64,000 bases of DNA from Mucilaginibacter frigoritolerans (lineage in GTDB: Bacteria > Bacteroidota > Bacteroidia > Sphingobacteriales > Sphingobacteriaceae). The position numbers were made by a program, and so were the translations under genes. The stretch is from the NCBI RefSeq assembly GCF_007830615.1, contig NZ_VLLI01000001.1, positions 62,001 to 126,000 of the forward strand. The letters run 5' to 3'. Positions 1 to 9,865 of the stretch are shown here, piece after piece (the stretch's first letter is position 1; the number at the start of each line of letters is the position of its first letter). A model generated the notes under the pieces. That model ran no database searches, was not told the DNA's origin, and was given only the letters and a program-made list of their open reading frames with translations.

Positions 1-361
1 TGCGGATAATGGCATAAGCCGGATCTTCGCCGCCACCTTTTACAACAACATCATTTAACTGATAGGACTCTGCCTTCAGTGTAACATTAACCGATTGATT
101 GGCATTGATGTTCAACTTTCTGCTTTGCTGCCCATAGCCAACTGCTTTATATTGAACTTCGTATGTGCCTGGTTTTATCTGCAAAGTATATTCACCATCA
201 CTGTTTGCTGATGTGCCTTTGGTTGTGTTTTTAATATAAACACTGGCAAACGGAATAGCTTTGTTTTGATCATCAGTTATCTTTCCGCTGAGAATAACTT
301 GTTGCGAAAATGCGCCAATACTGATAAAGAGTAATAGTATAAAAGGTAAAGTAAATTTCAT
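1..361 (-). CDS. CarboxypepD_reg-like / DUF5686-type outer-membrane protein, 5' part only
   Basis: Only the first 120 codons are inside the window; the gene runs off the left edge. The ATG at 361 is followed by a clear signal peptide ending near ISIGAFSQQ. The next ~80 residues read as a carboxypeptidase-regulatory-like beta-sandwich (ILSGKITDDQNKAIPFASV, then NSDGEYTLQIKPGTYEV and VQYKAVGYG). The sequence GGEDPAYAIIR right at the edge resembles the junction into the DUF5686 region of large Bacteroidota surface proteins. By family this would be an outer-membrane or surface protein; the DUF5686 assignment is an inference from that short motif. It could also be the N-terminus of a TonB-dependent receptor, but no plug sequence is visible. 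Confidence 0.75.
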   Translation of the reverse strand, partial: MKFTLPFILLLFISIGAFSQQVILSGKITDDQNKAIPFASVYIKNTTKGTSANSDGEYTLQIKPGTYEVQYKAVGYGQQSRKLNINANQSVNVTLKAESYQLNDVVVKGGGEDPAYAIIR

Positions 362-483
362 TTAGCAGGTGTTTATGCTAAGATGAATTTTATTTGTTGA
401 AAGTTACAGCAGCTTTACGTTAATTATTGTTAAAGTGCGCAATACAATTAACCATCAGATACTTTTGGTGCTTCCTCAGTAAA

Positions 484-2520
<2,037 letters not shown>

Positions 2521-2703
2521 TTATAAAATACTATAATAACCCTGGGATAGTTTGGTAATAATTGATATGATGAATTAAATATGGGCTGAATTGTTTGTGA
2601 ATGTAATTGATTGATTTTTAGTGTGATGTAAGGAAATTGTAAGTTGCATTAAACCCGCCTGCCTTTTTTTTATCTTAATAACAAAACAAACACTAATACA
2701 ATT

Positions 2704-3009
2704 ATGAAAAAGTTAAGCAGAATTTTAATGTTGTTATCAATTTGCTCAGTATTTGCATTAAAAAGCAAAGCTCAGGAAATTGTAGTTAGAGCGCGTTTGG
2801 GTCGTCCGGCTGGGGTTGTTGTAGCAAGGCCTTACAGGCCATCACCAAACCATGTTTGGGTTGCAGAAGAGTGGACACCGGGTAGAGGCAGCTATGTTTA
2901 TCATGCCGGTTATTGGGCATTGCCTCCTCATCCTCGTGCTATATGGATTGCAGGCCACTGGAGAGGTCGTCGTGGTGGTTATGTATGGATACCGGGACAT
3001 TGGAGATAA
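2704..3009 (+). CDS. Small secreted protein with WxxGHW-type repeats
   Basis: A 101-residue protein with an N-terminal signal peptide (MKKLSRILMLLSICSVFALKSKAQ) and a short mature part dominated by tryptophan/glycine/histidine repeats: WVAEEWTPG, YHAGYW, WIAGHW, WIPGHW. This layout is that of YXWGXW/WXXGXW-repeat proteins, short secreted or outer-membrane-associated proteins of unknown role in Bacteroidota and Proteobacteria. The mature part is Arg-rich and basic. It has its own intergenic region upstream and a strong hairpin just after the stop codon, so it is probably monocistronic. Function unknown; the family name is inferred from the repeat pattern. Confidence 0.85.
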   Translation: MKKLSRILMLLSICSVFALKSKAQEIVVRARLGRPAGVVVARPYRPSPNHVWVAEEWTPGRGSYVYHAGYWALPPHPRAIWIAGHWRGRRGGYVWIPGHWR

Positions 3010-3021
3010 TTATAAAAAGAG

Positions 3022-3053
3022 AAAAGCCTCCGGTAGTTTTACTGGTGGCTTTT
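3022..3053. terminator. Bidirectional hairpin terminator between convergent genes
   Basis: AAAAGCC pairs with GGCTTTT around an inner stem and short loop, with an A-run on one side and a T-run on the other. It lies between the stop of the WxxGHW protein (3009) and the stop of the convergent gene at 3057, so it can serve both strands. Confidence 0.75.
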
Positions 3054-3056
3054 TGT

Positions 3057-3977
3057 TTACTTATCAGTAGTAATAATATCCGTATTAAAGGTCATCGGTA
3101 TGGTCATTCCCCCTGGTAGCTGAGGGTTATCTTGTATCTCAATACTTCCTTTCATTATCTGCTTTAATTTTACTTCGCTAATCCAACCGGTATTCCTGTT
3201 TACTTTTATATCGGTTAGTAATGAGCCATTCAGATCATATTTCATTGGCATCCCGTTTATCTCTCCCGGTTTTGCGTTTTTATCCGTCGCTAATGTTCCA
3301 TCCCCATGAATCAGATAAAAATCAGGTGTAATATCAGTTAGCTGATAAACCGTTTGCACGTCAGCTTTTGTTGGTGCTTCCATGTTGGTGTGAATGGTCC
3401 ATTTCTCATCTTTACTTACAGCCCCCGACGGAAAAATGGCTGTCCCCATTTCCAGGCTTCCCCTGAAGGCATCGGCACCGAAAGATTGCATAAACTGTTT
3501 TTTAAGCTGCTCTTTTTTTGTTTGGTCAATTTTGGGAAATTCATCAAATACCGAGTTTATTATTTTTTCAATGTTATCAACAGATTGTACTTTACCTCTT
3601 TTGGTAAGGGTAATGTTAAATGGTTTGTTCATCATTGCTGCCATAAAAGATGACGGGATATCCAATGAGTCGGGTTTCAGGGAATTCAATTCGATAGACT
3701 TTCCACCGGTTTGTATTTTCATATCAATAGACTGATAGCTTACTTCCATATTGTAAACAGTATCTTTTATATCAATTACTTTAAAAGCCATTTTGAATGT
3801 AAAAGTCAGGTTTAACGTATTTTCTTCGCTGTTTAAAGTTTGTACTATAGCAGAATTAGCACTGCTTATCATATAATAGGTATTGCCTTTTTTTAAATTA
3901 AGTGCAGGCTTTACTTTTTGGGCAATTGAGGTACTAATGGTAATAAATAATAAAAACAGGATATAAGAGTATTTCAT
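3057..3977 (-). CDS. Secreted protein of unknown function, possibly DUF6263-like
   Basis: 306 residues with a signal peptide (MKYSYILFLLFITISTSIAQ) and a beta-rich mature part without recognisable catalytic motifs. The opening LNLKKGNTYYM, the sections LTKRGKVQSVDNIEKII and AIFPSGAVSKDEKWTIHTN, and the ending NTGWISEVKLKQIMKGSIEI resemble the DUF6263 group of secreted Bacteroidota proteins; I am only moderately sure of that label. It probably resides in the periplasm or at the outer membrane, with no lipobox. The gene converges on the WxxGHW gene across a shared terminator. A possible -7 box (TATCTTTA on the minus strand) lies at 3998-4005. Confidence 0.75.
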   Translation of the reverse strand: MKYSYILFLLFITISTSIAQKVKPALNLKKGNTYYMISSANSAIVQTLNSEENTLNLTFTFKMAFKVIDIKDTVYNMEVSYQSIDMKIQTGGKSIELNSLKPDSLDIPSSFMAAMMNKPFNITLTKRGKVQSVDNIEKIINSVFDEFPKIDQTKKEQLKKQFMQSFGADAFRGSLEMGTAIFPSGAVSKDEKWTIHTNMEAPTKADVQTVYQLTDITPDFYLIHGDGTLATDKNAKPGEINGMPMKYDLNGSLLTDIKVNRNTGWISEVKLKQIMKGSIEIQDNPQLPGGMTIPMTFNTDIITTDK

Positions 3978-4246
3978 TGGGGAAATGTTAATCGCTTTAA
4001 AGATATGTAAAGTATAAGATTTAACGAATCATCAAATTTAAAGGCTGATGAATAATGCTGTTATTTAATTTAGGATTAAGAAGGGAGGCCTGAAATGCCA
4101 GGGTATTAGTTGATTGGAGTGATGTTTTCGAGGCGTTATAAAATGAGAATAGCCAGGCTCTCAACCCCGGCTACTACTCAAATTAGCATTATCATTAATT
4201 TTTCACTCACCTGCTTTTACGTAATTTTTTGTGATAGGTTACATTC

Positions 4247-4281
4247 CAAAAAAAATGCTCTTGCGTAAAACACAAGAGCAA
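4247..4281 (-). terminator. Rho-independent terminator of the 33-residue membrane-peptide gene
   Basis: TGCTCTTG (4256-4263) pairs perfectly with CAAGAGCA (4273-4280). On the minus strand the stem is followed at once by a run of T (4248-4255). It lies 44 bp beyond the stop codon of the small gene at 4325-4426, and no other minus-strand gene ends here. Confidence 0.7.
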
Positions 4282-4324
4282 TACTTTTTCATAAATGAAA
4301 AGGTAATATCAGACGTTTTCTTAT

Positions 4325-4426
4325 TTAAGAAAGTCTTTTACGCTTAATCATAGAAATACTTGTCTTAATGATAAAGAATACAGGGATTGCCTGAATTAAG
4401 ATACCAACGATAGCTAATAAACTCAT
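4325..4426 (-). CDS. 33-residue single-span membrane peptide (unlisted small gene)
   Basis: A 34-codon frame (ATG at 4426, TAA at 4325-4327) encodes MSLLAIVGILIQAIPVFFII followed by KTSISMIKRKRLS. The first ~20 residues form one hydrophobic helix and the tail is strongly basic, the pattern of a small single-span inner-membrane peptide with a positive-inside C-terminus. The sequence shows a start, a stop, a membrane helix and a matching intrinsic terminator 44 bp downstream in an otherwise empty 870-bp gap, which together argue for a real transcription unit. I do not recognise a family. It could be a stress-related small protein or a type I toxin-like peptide, but no antisense partner was identified. 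Function unknown. Confidence 0.55.
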   Translation of the reverse strand: MSLLAIVGILIQAIPVFFIIKTSISMIKRKRLS

Positions 4427-4848
4427 GATAATACTAATTTGAGAGTGAAATAATAACATGGAATTTAGTACAAAAATCATACCCCGTTCTGAAAAAACAG
4501 GTCTTTATTCTCTATTCTAAATATATAGCTTTATTTAGGGTTTTAAGTGATTAAAATTGAGTGTTTTATGTGTAAATATTTGCCCGAATTGCGCAAAGTT
4601 ATGCCCTGTTTTGTGGACAATAAAACTGAGTTTTCTTTAACTGAATTTTAAAGGCAATACGTAAACTTAATTGCTAGTGTTATTTTCGCTATAATTAAAA
4701 GTTTCCTGTCGGTTTATGCGCTTTTTTGTCAGCTTTTTTACTGTTAACTTTTTATTATGAAGAAACCTGATAGCAAATTGCCGGCCAATTATGCCCGTAT
4801 TGGGAAATTAATTGCCCGGCAATTGAATTTATAAAGCTTTTAGCTGAT
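4427..4848. other. Intergenic stretch, no gene seen
   Basis: AT-rich spacer between the small membrane-peptide gene and the DUF885 gene. The only structure seen is a 9-bp inverted repeat, AATTGCCGG at 4776-4784 and CCGGCAATT at 4816-4824, just downstream of the DUF885 stop. It may be a weak terminator for that gene. Confidence 0.4.
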
Positions 4849-6624
4849 TTAATGACCCGTACTGCTATCCTTTTCTTTTGCTAACATGGCATCTTTAATC
4901 AATTTAACAGGGGCGCTGCCATAGCTTAAAAATTTCTCATTGAAATCCTTCAATTTATATTTATCGCCCATCTTTTTCTTATACTCTTCGCGCAGATTTG
5001 TTATTTCTTTATAGCCTGTAAAATAGCTGTCCAATTGTACGCTGGTAACACTTACCCGCTTCCATTTACCCTCAGCTTCTGCCTGTTGCTGAAAAGCTTC
5101 GTGGGTAAGTAACTTTAAAGCATCTTGTTTTTGCATATTTTGAGTATGAACGCCATAATCCAGAATAGTATTACAAACAGAACGTAAATGCCATTTATAC
5201 CACATCAGTCTTATTTCCGGGCTATCGCTATCATAGCCATTATCCAGCATCATTTCTTCGCTATAAACTGCCCATCCTTCAATCATGGCACCATTTCCAA
5301 AAATGGACTTAATTAAGCTTGGTGCTTTATTAGCATAAATTAATTGAACATAGTGACCCGGGATAGCTTCATGAATACAAAGTATCTGCAACGTGTATTG
5401 GTTGTATTCGCGCAAATAGCTTTCGGCTTTTTCTGCAGGCCACCCGGCAAGGCTGCCCACATTAAAGTAAGAGTTGCCATCCTTGTCATATGGGCCAGGC
5501 GAGCTCATTGATGCTCCGGCTACACCAGCCATATATCCAGGTTCTTTACGTACAACCAATGGTTTGGTTGGATCCATAGTCAACAGATCTTTATTGGTTA
5601 CAAAAGAAGTTAATTTAGGAATCAGATTCTGTATGGCTGATTGAAACTCGTCAGGAGCTACGTGTTTGGACGAAAGGGTATCAATTACCTGTGCAATTAA
5701 ATCTAACGAATCAGCAGGCATTGGCTTTGTTCCAAAATATTTTGGCCAAAGCTTTTTACTGATTTGTGCCATAGCATGATGGACATATTTTTTACGTTCA
5801 ACAGCAGCATTATAAATTTGCTGCGCTGTTTGTGCCGACTGGATATTAAATTTGAATTTGTCTTCATACAGTTCTTTACCCAGCCTGAAACTTCTTGGAT
5901 GATCATTCTTTAATGCCTTTAACCATTCGGCATAGCCCTTTATAGCCTCGGCAGACAATCGTGCCCTTTCCAGCATTTGTTTTTGTTCAGCTTGTGGGAT
6001 ATTGGTCTTTTTTAATGAATCGGCAAAGTCTTTTTCTATTACACTAACTCCACCCAAATGCTGTTCAATGGCCAGGTTGGTTAATTCAACAACCGGATTT
6101 TTAACCTGCTTCTCTGCTTCTTTGTAATAAGCCGGAATATTGGCCATTTTTTGATAGAAATTACGCAGGCGCTTTGCCAATGGTTCGTAATGTTCATTAA
6201 GTATATACGCAAATGTGCCAATTACATTGTATTGAGATGGATCCCATTCATAGGCTTTTAACGATTGGTTGGTCCATTCGATTGATTCCATTTGATTTTG
6301 CATCAGGTGGTAATCAATTTTATTTGCTTCGCTCAATATGGTAGGGTCAAACCTGCTTAATGAGTCGAGTTGTACCTTTGCATAAGTAACTATTTTATCC
6401 CTTTGCTTATCATCAGGTACAAAAAGTAAACTATCATATTTATGATACCCAACAGATGTAGCCCAGTCGGGATTTAGTTTCCACAAACCATCCAGAAATG
6501 AGTTTTCATAGTTAGTAAATGCAGCATCGTCCTTGGCGCCATTGGGGCCTACTGAGCCATCCTTTTTGCATCCGATAAATGCAGTTGTAACTAAAAGTGC
6601 TGTGTATAATAGTTTTTTGATCAC
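4849..6624 (-). CDS. DUF885-family putative zinc metallopeptidase, lipoprotein
   Basis: 591 residues of the DUF885 family, whose members carry a gluzincin-like HExxxGH site. The motif HEAIPGH is present at residues 418-424, followed about 25 residues later by GWAVYSEEMM, which would supply the third zinc ligand. The N-terminus (MIKKLLYTALLVTTAFIGCK) is a lipoprotein signal peptide with the acylated Cys at about residue 19, so the enzyme should be anchored in the periplasm or outer membrane. The start codon is GTG at 6622-6624 (CAC on the plus strand), which is the only start that gives the lipobox. Substrate unknown; probably peptides or small amidated compounds. Monocistronic, with repeats B and A in its upstream region. 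Confidence 0.88.
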   Translation of the reverse strand: MIKKLLYTALLVTTAFIGCKKDGSVGPNGAKDDAAFTNYENSFLDGLWKLNPDWATSVGYHKYDSLLFVPDDKQRDKIVTYAKVQLDSLSRFDPTILSEANKIDYHLMQNQMESIEWTNQSLKAYEWDPSQYNVIGTFAYILNEHYEPLAKRLRNFYQKMANIPAYYKEAEKQVKNPVVELTNLAIEQHLGGVSVIEKDFADSLKKTNIPQAEQKQMLERARLSAEAIKGYAEWLKALKNDHPRSFRLGKELYEDKFKFNIQSAQTAQQIYNAAVERKKYVHHAMAQISKKLWPKYFGTKPMPADSLDLIAQVIDTLSSKHVAPDEFQSAIQNLIPKLTSFVTNKDLLTMDPTKPLVVRKEPGYMAGVAGASMSSPGPYDKDGNSYFNVGSLAGWPAEKAESYLREYNQYTLQILCIHEAIPGHYVQLIYANKAPSLIKSIFGNGAMIEGWAVYSEEMMLDNGYDSDSPEIRLMWYKWHLRSVCNTILDYGVHTQNMQKQDALKLLTHEAFQQQAEAEGKWKRVSVTSVQLDSYFTGYKEITNLREEYKKKMGDKYKLKDFNEKFLSYGSAPVKLIKDAMLAKEKDSSTGH

Positions 6625-6745
6625 GGGGCTAATTGTTTAACTATGGAGGTATAAACTTAAAACATTTACCTGAAATAAATTAACAGAATGTTGATACATT
6701 ATTATAACTGTTACAATTAAGATTTAGTTTAAGGCGATAAGATCG

Positions 6746-6797
6746 CTGTTTCAAAAGCGTTTCAGAGGTGTTCGCTCCTGAAACGAACGCAACAACA
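6746..6797 (+). repeat. Repeat family B, copy 1
   Basis: About 52 bp beginning CTGTTTCAAAAG and ending CGAACGCAACA, the hallmark ends of family B. The core contains GTTCG ... CGAAC inverted arms able to form a hairpin. It lies in the divergent gap between the DUF885 and DinB-like genes, 13 bp before a family A element. Confidence 0.8.
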
Positions 6798-6810
6798 CAA
6801 ATATCCAACA

Positions 6811-6963
6811 CGTCATCGCGAGGTACGAAGCGATCTCTACGGAGGACAATCGACAGCACTTTATTACGTCATTGAACAAAATCTATCTTCCCTGATCTGC
6901 ATTAGCTTATAGATTGCTTTCCCGAAACAAGTTCGACACAGGCTGTTCCTCGCAAAGGCGCGC
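6811..6963 (-). repeat. Repeat family A (MITE-like), copy 1, variant with internal insert
   Basis: About 150 bp opening CGTCATCGCGAGGTACGAAG and ending in the inverted form CCTCGCAAAGGCGCG. The right arm carries the extra block TTTCCCGAAACAAGTTCG also found in copy 3 (27381). The orientation is the reverse complement of copies 2-4. The interior shares GACAATC..CAGCAC and TTGAACAAAATCTATC with the other copies. Confidence 0.85.
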
Positions 6964-6973
6964 GGAGGAATTA

Positions 6974-7040
6974 CTGTTTCAAAAGTGTTTCACAGGTGTT
7001 CGTTTCAGGAGCGAACAGTAGTGAAACAGTTTTGAAACAC
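6974..7040. repeat. Repeat family B, fused inverted pair
   Basis: The left part reads CTGTTTCAAAAGTGTTTCAC as in a plus-oriented family B copy. The right part reads TTTCAGGAGCGAACAG ... GTGAAACAGTTTTGAAACAC, the reverse complement of another copy. The two halves meet in GTTCG, giving a near-perfect 67-bp palindrome. Confidence 0.8.
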
Positions 7041-7174
7041 TTTCTCTCTTACAGAGATGACGCTAGGGAAGTGGCTTGTGTTTGTTTTTGTAGCGGCGCA
7101 TAATTTGTGACAAATGGCAGAAAAATTATTCAACCATTTTGATTGATATTTGTTGATACATAAAACTTCACCTG

Positions 7175-7648
7175 ATGAATTATCAGCATAAATTAATTAC
7201 CAAAGAACTAACCAAATTGTTATTGGGCGGCAGTGCCCATGTTTCTTTAAAAGATGCGCTGGACAACCTTAAGCCTGAATTAAGGGGTATTAGACCTGAA
7301 AATATGCCTTATAGCATATGGCAATTAGTTGAACATATCAGAATAGCCCAATGGGATATGCTTCAGTTTAGCAAAGATGCAGAGCATAAATCGCCCAAAT
7401 GGCCCGATGAGTACTGGCCAAAAGAAAATGCTCCTGAAGATGATGATGCCTGGAAAGGTTCATTAAAACAAATAAACAGCGATCTTGATGAATTTATTGA
7501 ATTGCTGGAGCACAGTGATATATGCCAGGAAATACCGCACGGTGAGGGGCAAACTATTTTAAGGGAAGCGCTTCAACTAGCGGATCACAATGGATACCAT
7601 ATTGCAGAAATTGTTGCGCTAAGAAGAATGCTTAAAGATTGGAAATGA
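7175..7648 (+). CDS. DinB superfamily protein
   Basis: 157 residues with the DinB/YfiT-like four-helix bundle pattern. Members are often metal-binding and act as thiol- or stress-related transferases of poorly known substrate. Metal-ligand histidines fit H52 in WQLVEHIRIAQWD and the C-terminal pair in DHNGYHIAEIV. There is no signal peptide, so it should be cytoplasmic. ATG at 7175 is preceded by an AT-rich leader. The stop codon lies inside an 11-bp perfect hairpin shared with the convergent hydrolase gene. Length matches the family. Confidence 0.85.
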   Translation: MNYQHKLITKELTKLLLGGSAHVSLKDALDNLKPELRGIRPENMPYSIWQLVEHIRIAQWDMLQFSKDAEHKSPKWPDEYWPKENAPEDDDAWKGSLKQINSDLDEFIELLEHSDICQEIPHGEGQTILREALQLADHNGYHIAEIVALRRMLKDWK

Positions 7649-7670
7649 AACCCGTTACAGGTTTCATTTC
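7642..7670. terminator. Stop-codon-containing bidirectional hairpin
   Basis: GAAATGAAACC (7642-7652) pairs perfectly with GGTTTCATTTC (7660-7670) around a 7-nt loop. The TGA of the DinB-like gene is in the left arm and the TGA of the minus-strand hydrolase is in the right arm. T-tracts are weak, so termination is likely but not certain. Confidence 0.65.
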
Positions 7671-8638
7671 AATTTAGTACTTATAAATTCAACTATGCCG
7701 TTAACCAATTCGGGCTTTAACGGCAGGTTGGGTTTATCATAAGTAGCCGTATTTTGATCGGGATCAGCAGGAGCATCTTTTAAAATATGGTTCATATTTT
7801 TTATCTGCATATAAGAAGCATCTGATTTTGCTTTTTTAAACCTGTCTCCATTGATTACCGGAACAGTTAAGTCTGTAGTTCCCTGTAAAATCAGTATCGG
7901 TACTTTAATTACTTTTAAGCTTTTAATAGGATCATAACGACAAAACGACATAACAAATGGCTGAATAGATGGCCTGGCTATATAATATAACGATGGGTCA
8001 ACTTTATCGGTTGTTTTACCTTTTTTAAGGCTATCCATAATGGCTTTAAACTCATCGGCCAAAAACTTAGGCTTGTCTTTCATGGCATCGGTCATTATTT
8101 TTTCGCCTCTGTCGGCAAATCCTTCCGCTATAATAAATCCTTTTTCTGATTGATCGTAGCCAGCAAGCATCGCTACAAGTGCGCCTTCTCCGTGGCCAAA
8201 TAAAACCACCTTCGAAAAACGTTGATCGTTATCTAATAAGTTTATTAAACTAACGGCGTCATCGCTATAGTCTTCAATATGCAATTGCGATTCTTTAATA
8301 CTAGTTGTAGTTGCACCTACAAAACGTTTATCATAACGTACAGTGGCAATGCCTTTTTTTCCCAATTCAATTGCCAATAACTTATAAGTATTACCTGCAA
8401 TACCAGTTTTTGCGTTGTTTCCATCGCGATCGGTAGGGCCTGCATCGCCAATTATTATTACCACCGGAATTTTATCTTTTACATTCTTTGGCATTACCAG
8501 TGAACCTGATATGGTGCTTGATAATGTTTTTGCCGAGATAGGCGTTTCAGTTAATGAGGCATCGATAGTTACATCCTGAGCAATAGCCTTTATACTGAAA
8601 ATTATGAATGGGAGGATAAAAAAAGCAATTTTTTTCAT
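7664..8638 (-). CDS. Secreted alpha/beta hydrolase-fold protein lacking the nucleophile serine
   Basis: 324 residues with a signal peptide (MKKIAFFILPFIIFSIKAIA) and an alpha/beta hydrolase fold. The usual nucleophile elbow G-H-S-E-G is here G-H-G-E-G: residue 150 is glycine, encoded by GGA. The acid (GTTDLTVP, near residue 254) and histidine (NMNHILKDAP) positions are still present, as is an oxyanion-type IIIGDAGPTDRDG. Related Bacteroidota proteins are esterase- or peptidase-like enzymes. With no Ser it may be inactive as a hydrolase, or may bind a ligand or use another mechanism. Converges on the DinB-like gene; monocistronic. A -7-like TAATTTCG lies ~30 bp upstream on the minus strand. 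Confidence 0.85.
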   Translation of the reverse strand: MKKIAFFILPFIIFSIKAIAQDVTIDASLTETPISAKTLSSTISGSLVMPKNVKDKIPVVIIIGDAGPTDRDGNNAKTGIAGNTYKLLAIELGKKGIATVRYDKRFVGATTTSIKESQLHIEDYSDDAVSLINLLDNDQRFSKVVLFGHGEGALVAMLAGYDQSEKGFIIAEGFADRGEKIMTDAMKDKPKFLADEFKAIMDSLKKGKTTDKVDPSLYYIARPSIQPFVMSFCRYDPIKSLKVIKVPILILQGTTDLTVPVINGDRFKKAKSDASYMQIKNMNHILKDAPADPDQNTATYDKPNLPLKPELVNGIVEFISTKLK

Positions 8639-8706
8639 TTAGTTATATTCAGGGGATATTATTAACGCTCCGAAATTAATAAAAAACATTTGATCGGCAT
8701 TATGTT

Positions 8707-9090
8707 TCATTCAACCAATTGCTCAAACAGTTTGTTTAGCGTTTCCAGCGCATCAATGCAAAACCCCGGATGTACTTTTGAGGTTTGTACAATGGTGCTA
8801 CGGGTTGCGGTAAGCCAACGAAATCTGGAAGCAATATCGAGCTTGCCTATTGGGCCGGCGTCTTTATCGCCAATGCAAATACGTTCAAGTGAACATACAT
8901 GCTCTTTTAATTCGGTAATATCCAAATCAGCACAAAATGCCTGCAAACGCTGCTCATTTATTAAATACCTGGCTTGCAAAAATTTTTGTTTGGCACAATA
9001 AACAATCACCCCGATATTCAGAAACTCTTCGCGTTCAACCCTGGGCATTACACGAATAACGGCATATTCAAATAACTGTTTCTGCTGCAT
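8707..9090 (-). CDS. DUF3037 family protein, partner of HipA-like kinase
   Basis: 127 residues, cytoplasmic, matching the DUF3037 pattern: YAVIRVMPRVEREEFLNIGV near the N-terminus, then VYCAKQKFLQARYLI. The function of DUF3037 is unknown. The start ATG (9088-9090) lies 23 bp inside the end of the upstream HipA-like gene in another frame, so the two genes are almost certainly co-transcribed and translationally coupled. This pairing is recurrent for these families from general knowledge, pointing to a joint function. No DNA-binding motif is visible, so DUF3037 is not an obvious classical antitoxin. Confidence 0.82.
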   Translation of the reverse strand: MQQKQLFEYAVIRVMPRVEREEFLNIGVIVYCAKQKFLQARYLINEQRLQAFCADLDITELKEHVCSLERICIGDKDAGPIGKLDIASRFRWLTATRSTIVQTSKVHPGFCIDALETLNKLFEQLVE

Positions 9091-9865
9091 TTTTAGCTTC
9101 TTTTACAAAAATATCGGAATGTTCAATCCGGGTTAATAGAAATTTGATATAAGCCTCACGGTATTCCTGTGCATTTTGGAATGATGATTCACCGGTAAGC
9201 CACTCATCAGGCACCAAAGCCACAATGGACCTGATCACTTCTGCGCTTAAAATTGTTTTGGAAGTGGCATCAACTTCGTCCAGCTCGGTTGCCAGTGGCA
9301 ATAGCACGTGGTCTTTAACCTGTACAAAAGGTCTTTTGGCCTGTTCTTCCCAATTATGCCAGCTATGATGAAAATAAAGCGCAGCACCGTGGTCAATCAA
9401 CCATAATTCTTTATGCCAGGTAAGCATATTAGTATTGCGGGGCGTTCGGTCAACATTGGTAAGCAGGCAATCCAGCCATACAATTTGTGATGCCAGTTGA
9501 TGATTGGGCTGATTAATAGTAGGATCAAAAGTTATGGCACCTGATAAATAATGAAGCGCCAGATTTAACCCCACGCTTGCTTTAAGCAGGTCTTGTATTT
9601 CTTCATCCGGTTCTGTGCGGCCAAAGGCTTCATCCAGGTTTGCAAAAACCAATTCCGGAACTTTTAAGCCCAGAGCCCTGGCAATTTCGCCACCAATAAG
9701 TTCGGCAATCAATGCTTTTGAACCCTGGCCGGCACCGCGAAACTTAAGTACATATAAAAAATTATCGTCAGCCTCGGCAATAGCCGGTAGTGAGCCTCCT
9801 TCACGTAAAGGCGTTACATATCGGATAACATTAACTGTGCGAAGTTGTGGCGGCCTGAAATCCAT
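9068..9865 (-). CDS. HipA-like kinase-fold protein (HipA_2 type)
   Basis: 265 residues of a HipA-related kinase fold. Visible are an ATP-lysine region (FLYVLKFRGAGQGSKALIAE), the catalytic-loop-like LLTNVDRTPRNTNML, where D and N residues match the D..N pattern of HipA kinases, and LIDHGAALYFHH corresponding to the metal-binding DFG-like step. It lacks the N-terminal subdomain of full HipA toxins (about 440 residues). HipA proteins phosphorylate glutamyl-tRNA synthetase, but the substrate of this shorter group is not established. No HipB-like antitoxin is encoded next to it; the partner is DUF3037, overlapping by 23 bp. First gene of a two-gene unit; a TTAGTTTG box lies about 15 bp upstream. 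Confidence 0.85.
   Translation of the reverse strand: MDFRPPQLRTVNVIRYVTPLREGGSLPAIAEADDNFLYVLKFRGAGQGSKALIAELIGGEIARALGLKVPELVFANLDEAFGRTEPDEEIQDLLKASVGLNLALHYLSGAITFDPTINQPNHQLASQIVWLDCLLTNVDRTPRNTNMLTWHKELWLIDHGAALYFHHSWHNWEEQAKRPFVQVKDHVLLPLATELDEVDATSKTILSAEVIRSIVALVPDEWLTGESSFQNAQEYREAYIKFLLTRIEHSDIFVKEAKNAAETVI

Noticed and set aside
3394-3735. 113-codon plus-strand frame
   Set aside because: Antisense to the secreted DUF6263-like gene, whose signal peptide and composition are far more convincing.
4612-4620. TGTGGACAA, an 8/9 DnaA-box match
   Set aside because: Isolated single near match; expected by chance in AT-rich DNA of this length.
6746-6963. Insertion sequence with terminal repeats
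   Set aside because: No transposase frame lies between or near the repeats, and the units are too short to code for one.
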